NCBI RefSeq assembly: GCF_900115065.1
Contig: NZ_FOVE01000016.1
Location: forward strand, 31,612 to 95,611
DNA length: 64,000 bases
Reading direction: 5' to 3'
Origin: Formivibrio citricus
GTDB lineage: Bacteria > Pseudomonadota > Gammaproteobacteria > Burkholderiales > Chitinibacteraceae
The notes below the pieces were generated by a model. It had not been told where the DNA came from. It worked only from the letters and a program-made list of their open reading frames with translations, and did not search any database. A program made the position numbers and the translations under genes. Every line of letters begins with the position of its first letter. Positions within the stretch are counted from its first letter, which is position 1. Shown in pieces: positions 63,158 to 64,000 of the stretch.

Positions 63158-64000
63158 TCAAACCACGGGACGGTCGCCCACTTTCACGATCTTCATGCTG
63201 TTGGTTCCTCCCATCACGCCTACCGCATCCCCAAACAGGAAGATGACGGAATCCCCTTTCTGGACCACGCCGCGACGCAGCATTTCCACCTCGGCGCGCA
63301 CGATCTGTTCATCGTGATCCAGCGTGGCATTATCCAGGCGCAGCGGATGCACATCGCGATACAGCGCCATGCGGCTGTAGGTCTTGTCTTCCGGCGTGAA
63401 GGCGTAGATCGGCACGCCGCAGGCAAAGCGCGATACCCACAGCACTGAGGTGCCCGATTGCGTCAGTACACCGATCGCCTTGACGTTGAGACGGCTGGCG
63501 GCGTACAGCGCCGACATGGCGATCGCCTGCACGGTGCGGGAGAATTCGCCGCCGCGCAGCACATCTTCGGAAATCTTGCTCTCTTGCGATTTCTCGGCTT
63601 CGACGCAGGTGCGGGCCATGACTTCGACGGTTTCGACCGGGTATTTGCCGGCGGCCGATTCGGCAGAGAGCATGACGGCATCGGTGCCGTCCAGCACCGC
63701 ATTGGCGACGTCGGAGACTTCGGCGCGGGTCGGGACCGGGTTTTCAATCATCGATTCCATCATCTGCGTGGCGGTGATGGTGAGTTTGTTTTTCTGGCGC
63801 GCGAGCTTGATCATTTTCTTCTGCAACGCCGGGACGGTGGCTTCGCCGACTTCGACCGCAAGATCGCCGCGCGCAACCATGATGCCGTCGGAGGCTTCGA
63901 GGATTTCTTCGAGGTTGGCAATGGCTTCGGTGCGTTCGATCTTGGCAATGAGTTGCGCAGTGCCGCCGGCGGCGTGCAGCAGGGTGCGGGCCATGTACAT
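63158..64000 (-). CDS. pyk: Pyruvate kinase, C-terminal part (5' end outside the window)
   Basis: At least 280 residues are visible, from IAKIERTEAIANLEEIL through MVARGDLAVEVG, the substrate motif TATQMMESMIENPVPTRAEVSDVANAVLDGTDAVMLSAE segment (K/T region) and the C-terminal domain to VKVGDRPVV. The enzyme converts PEP and ADP to pyruvate and ATP. About 200 N-terminal residues lie beyond position 64000. It is convergent with the OmpA-family gene. Confidence 0.95.
   Translation of the reverse strand: MYMARTLLHAAGGTAQLIAKIERTEAIANLEEILEASDGIMVARGDLAVEVGEATVPALQKKMIKLARQKNKLTITATQMMESMIENPVPTRAEVSDVANAVLDGTDAVMLSAESAAGKYPVETVEVMARTCVEAEKSQESKISEDVLRGGEFSRTVQAIAMSALYAASRLNVKAIGVLTQSGTSVLWVSRFACGVPIYAFTPEDKTYSRMALYRDVHPLRLDNATLDHDEQIVRAEVEMLRRGVVQKGDSVIFLFGDAVGVMGGTNSMKIVKVGDRPVV

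Overview
The window is a 64 kb stretch of chromosome from a Gram-negative bacterium, almost certainly a betaproteobacterium and most likely a member of the Rhodocyclales or a close relative. The reasons are the content and order of core genes (xseB-ispA-dxs, pheA upstream of hisC, dnaX-ybaB-recR, rnm-yciO-M50 protease-trpS), the small DUF3460 gene typical of Betaproteobacteria, and GC-rich coding DNA. The taxonomic call is an inference from gene content; the species cannot be named.

Layout. 1-2.7 kb (minus): end of a ParA-type ATPase gene, then phoH and bcp. 2.8-8 kb (plus): dcd, a CMD/AhpD-like gene, cysS and a three-domain serine/threonine kinase-HDOD-GAF protein. 8.2-14.9 kb (minus): malQ, an AT-rich orphan membrane protein, an HU-type protein and the large helicase hrpA. 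15-17.5 kb (minus): a class III adenylate cyclase and cytoplasmic asparaginase. 17.5-22.3 kb: smpB, plsY, folB, a Tim44-like protein, a lipoprotein, a Crp-family regulator, a hotdog thioesterase and an LEA-type lipoprotein. 22.3-29.1 kb (mostly minus): rsmJ, mtfA, a DUF1289 gene, a CAU tRNA, ltaE, an SPFH/NfeD pair and dxs. 29.1-30.2 kb (minus): ispA and xseB. 30.4-40.2 kb (plus): an efflux adaptor plus ABC ATPase with no permease, a Cys-rich coiled-coil gene, a cupin, tyrS, a DUF308 fusion protein, cysM, rnm, yciO, an M50 protease and trpS. 40.2-42.1 kb (minus): a dienelactone-hydrolase-like protein, a tiny orphan gene and a DUF2062 protein. 42.2-48.1 kb (plus): relA-creB-creC-creD. 48.2-49.6 kb (minus): dacB. 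49.7-53.6 kb (plus): dnaX, ybaB, recR and periplasmic asparaginase. 53.7-62.1 kb (minus): purT, DUF3460, hisC, a GNAT protein, a LOG protein, pheA, two thioesterases and gyrA. The window closes with an OmpA-family protein (plus) and the 3' part of pyruvate kinase (minus).

How the genes work together. Most of the window is housekeeping: translation (three aminoacyl-tRNA synthetases, smpB, rsmJ, a tRNA), DNA replication and repair (dnaX, recR, gyrA, xseB), isoprenoid precursors (dxs, ispA), amino acid synthesis (cysM, hisC, pheA) and envelope (plsY, dacB, OmpA). A signalling theme runs through it: adenylate cyclase, a Crp-like regulator, RelA, CreBC and the kinase-HDOD-GAF protein.

No phage, plasmid, IS transposase gene, CRISPR array or recognisable defence island is present. 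The most unusual items are non-coding: two copies of a 167-bp inverted-repeat element sitting at stop codons (one inside the creBCD operon), two copies of a long imperfect hairpin element, and a recurrent TAGAAT -10 box that in two cases lies so close to the start codon that the mRNA may be leaderless.
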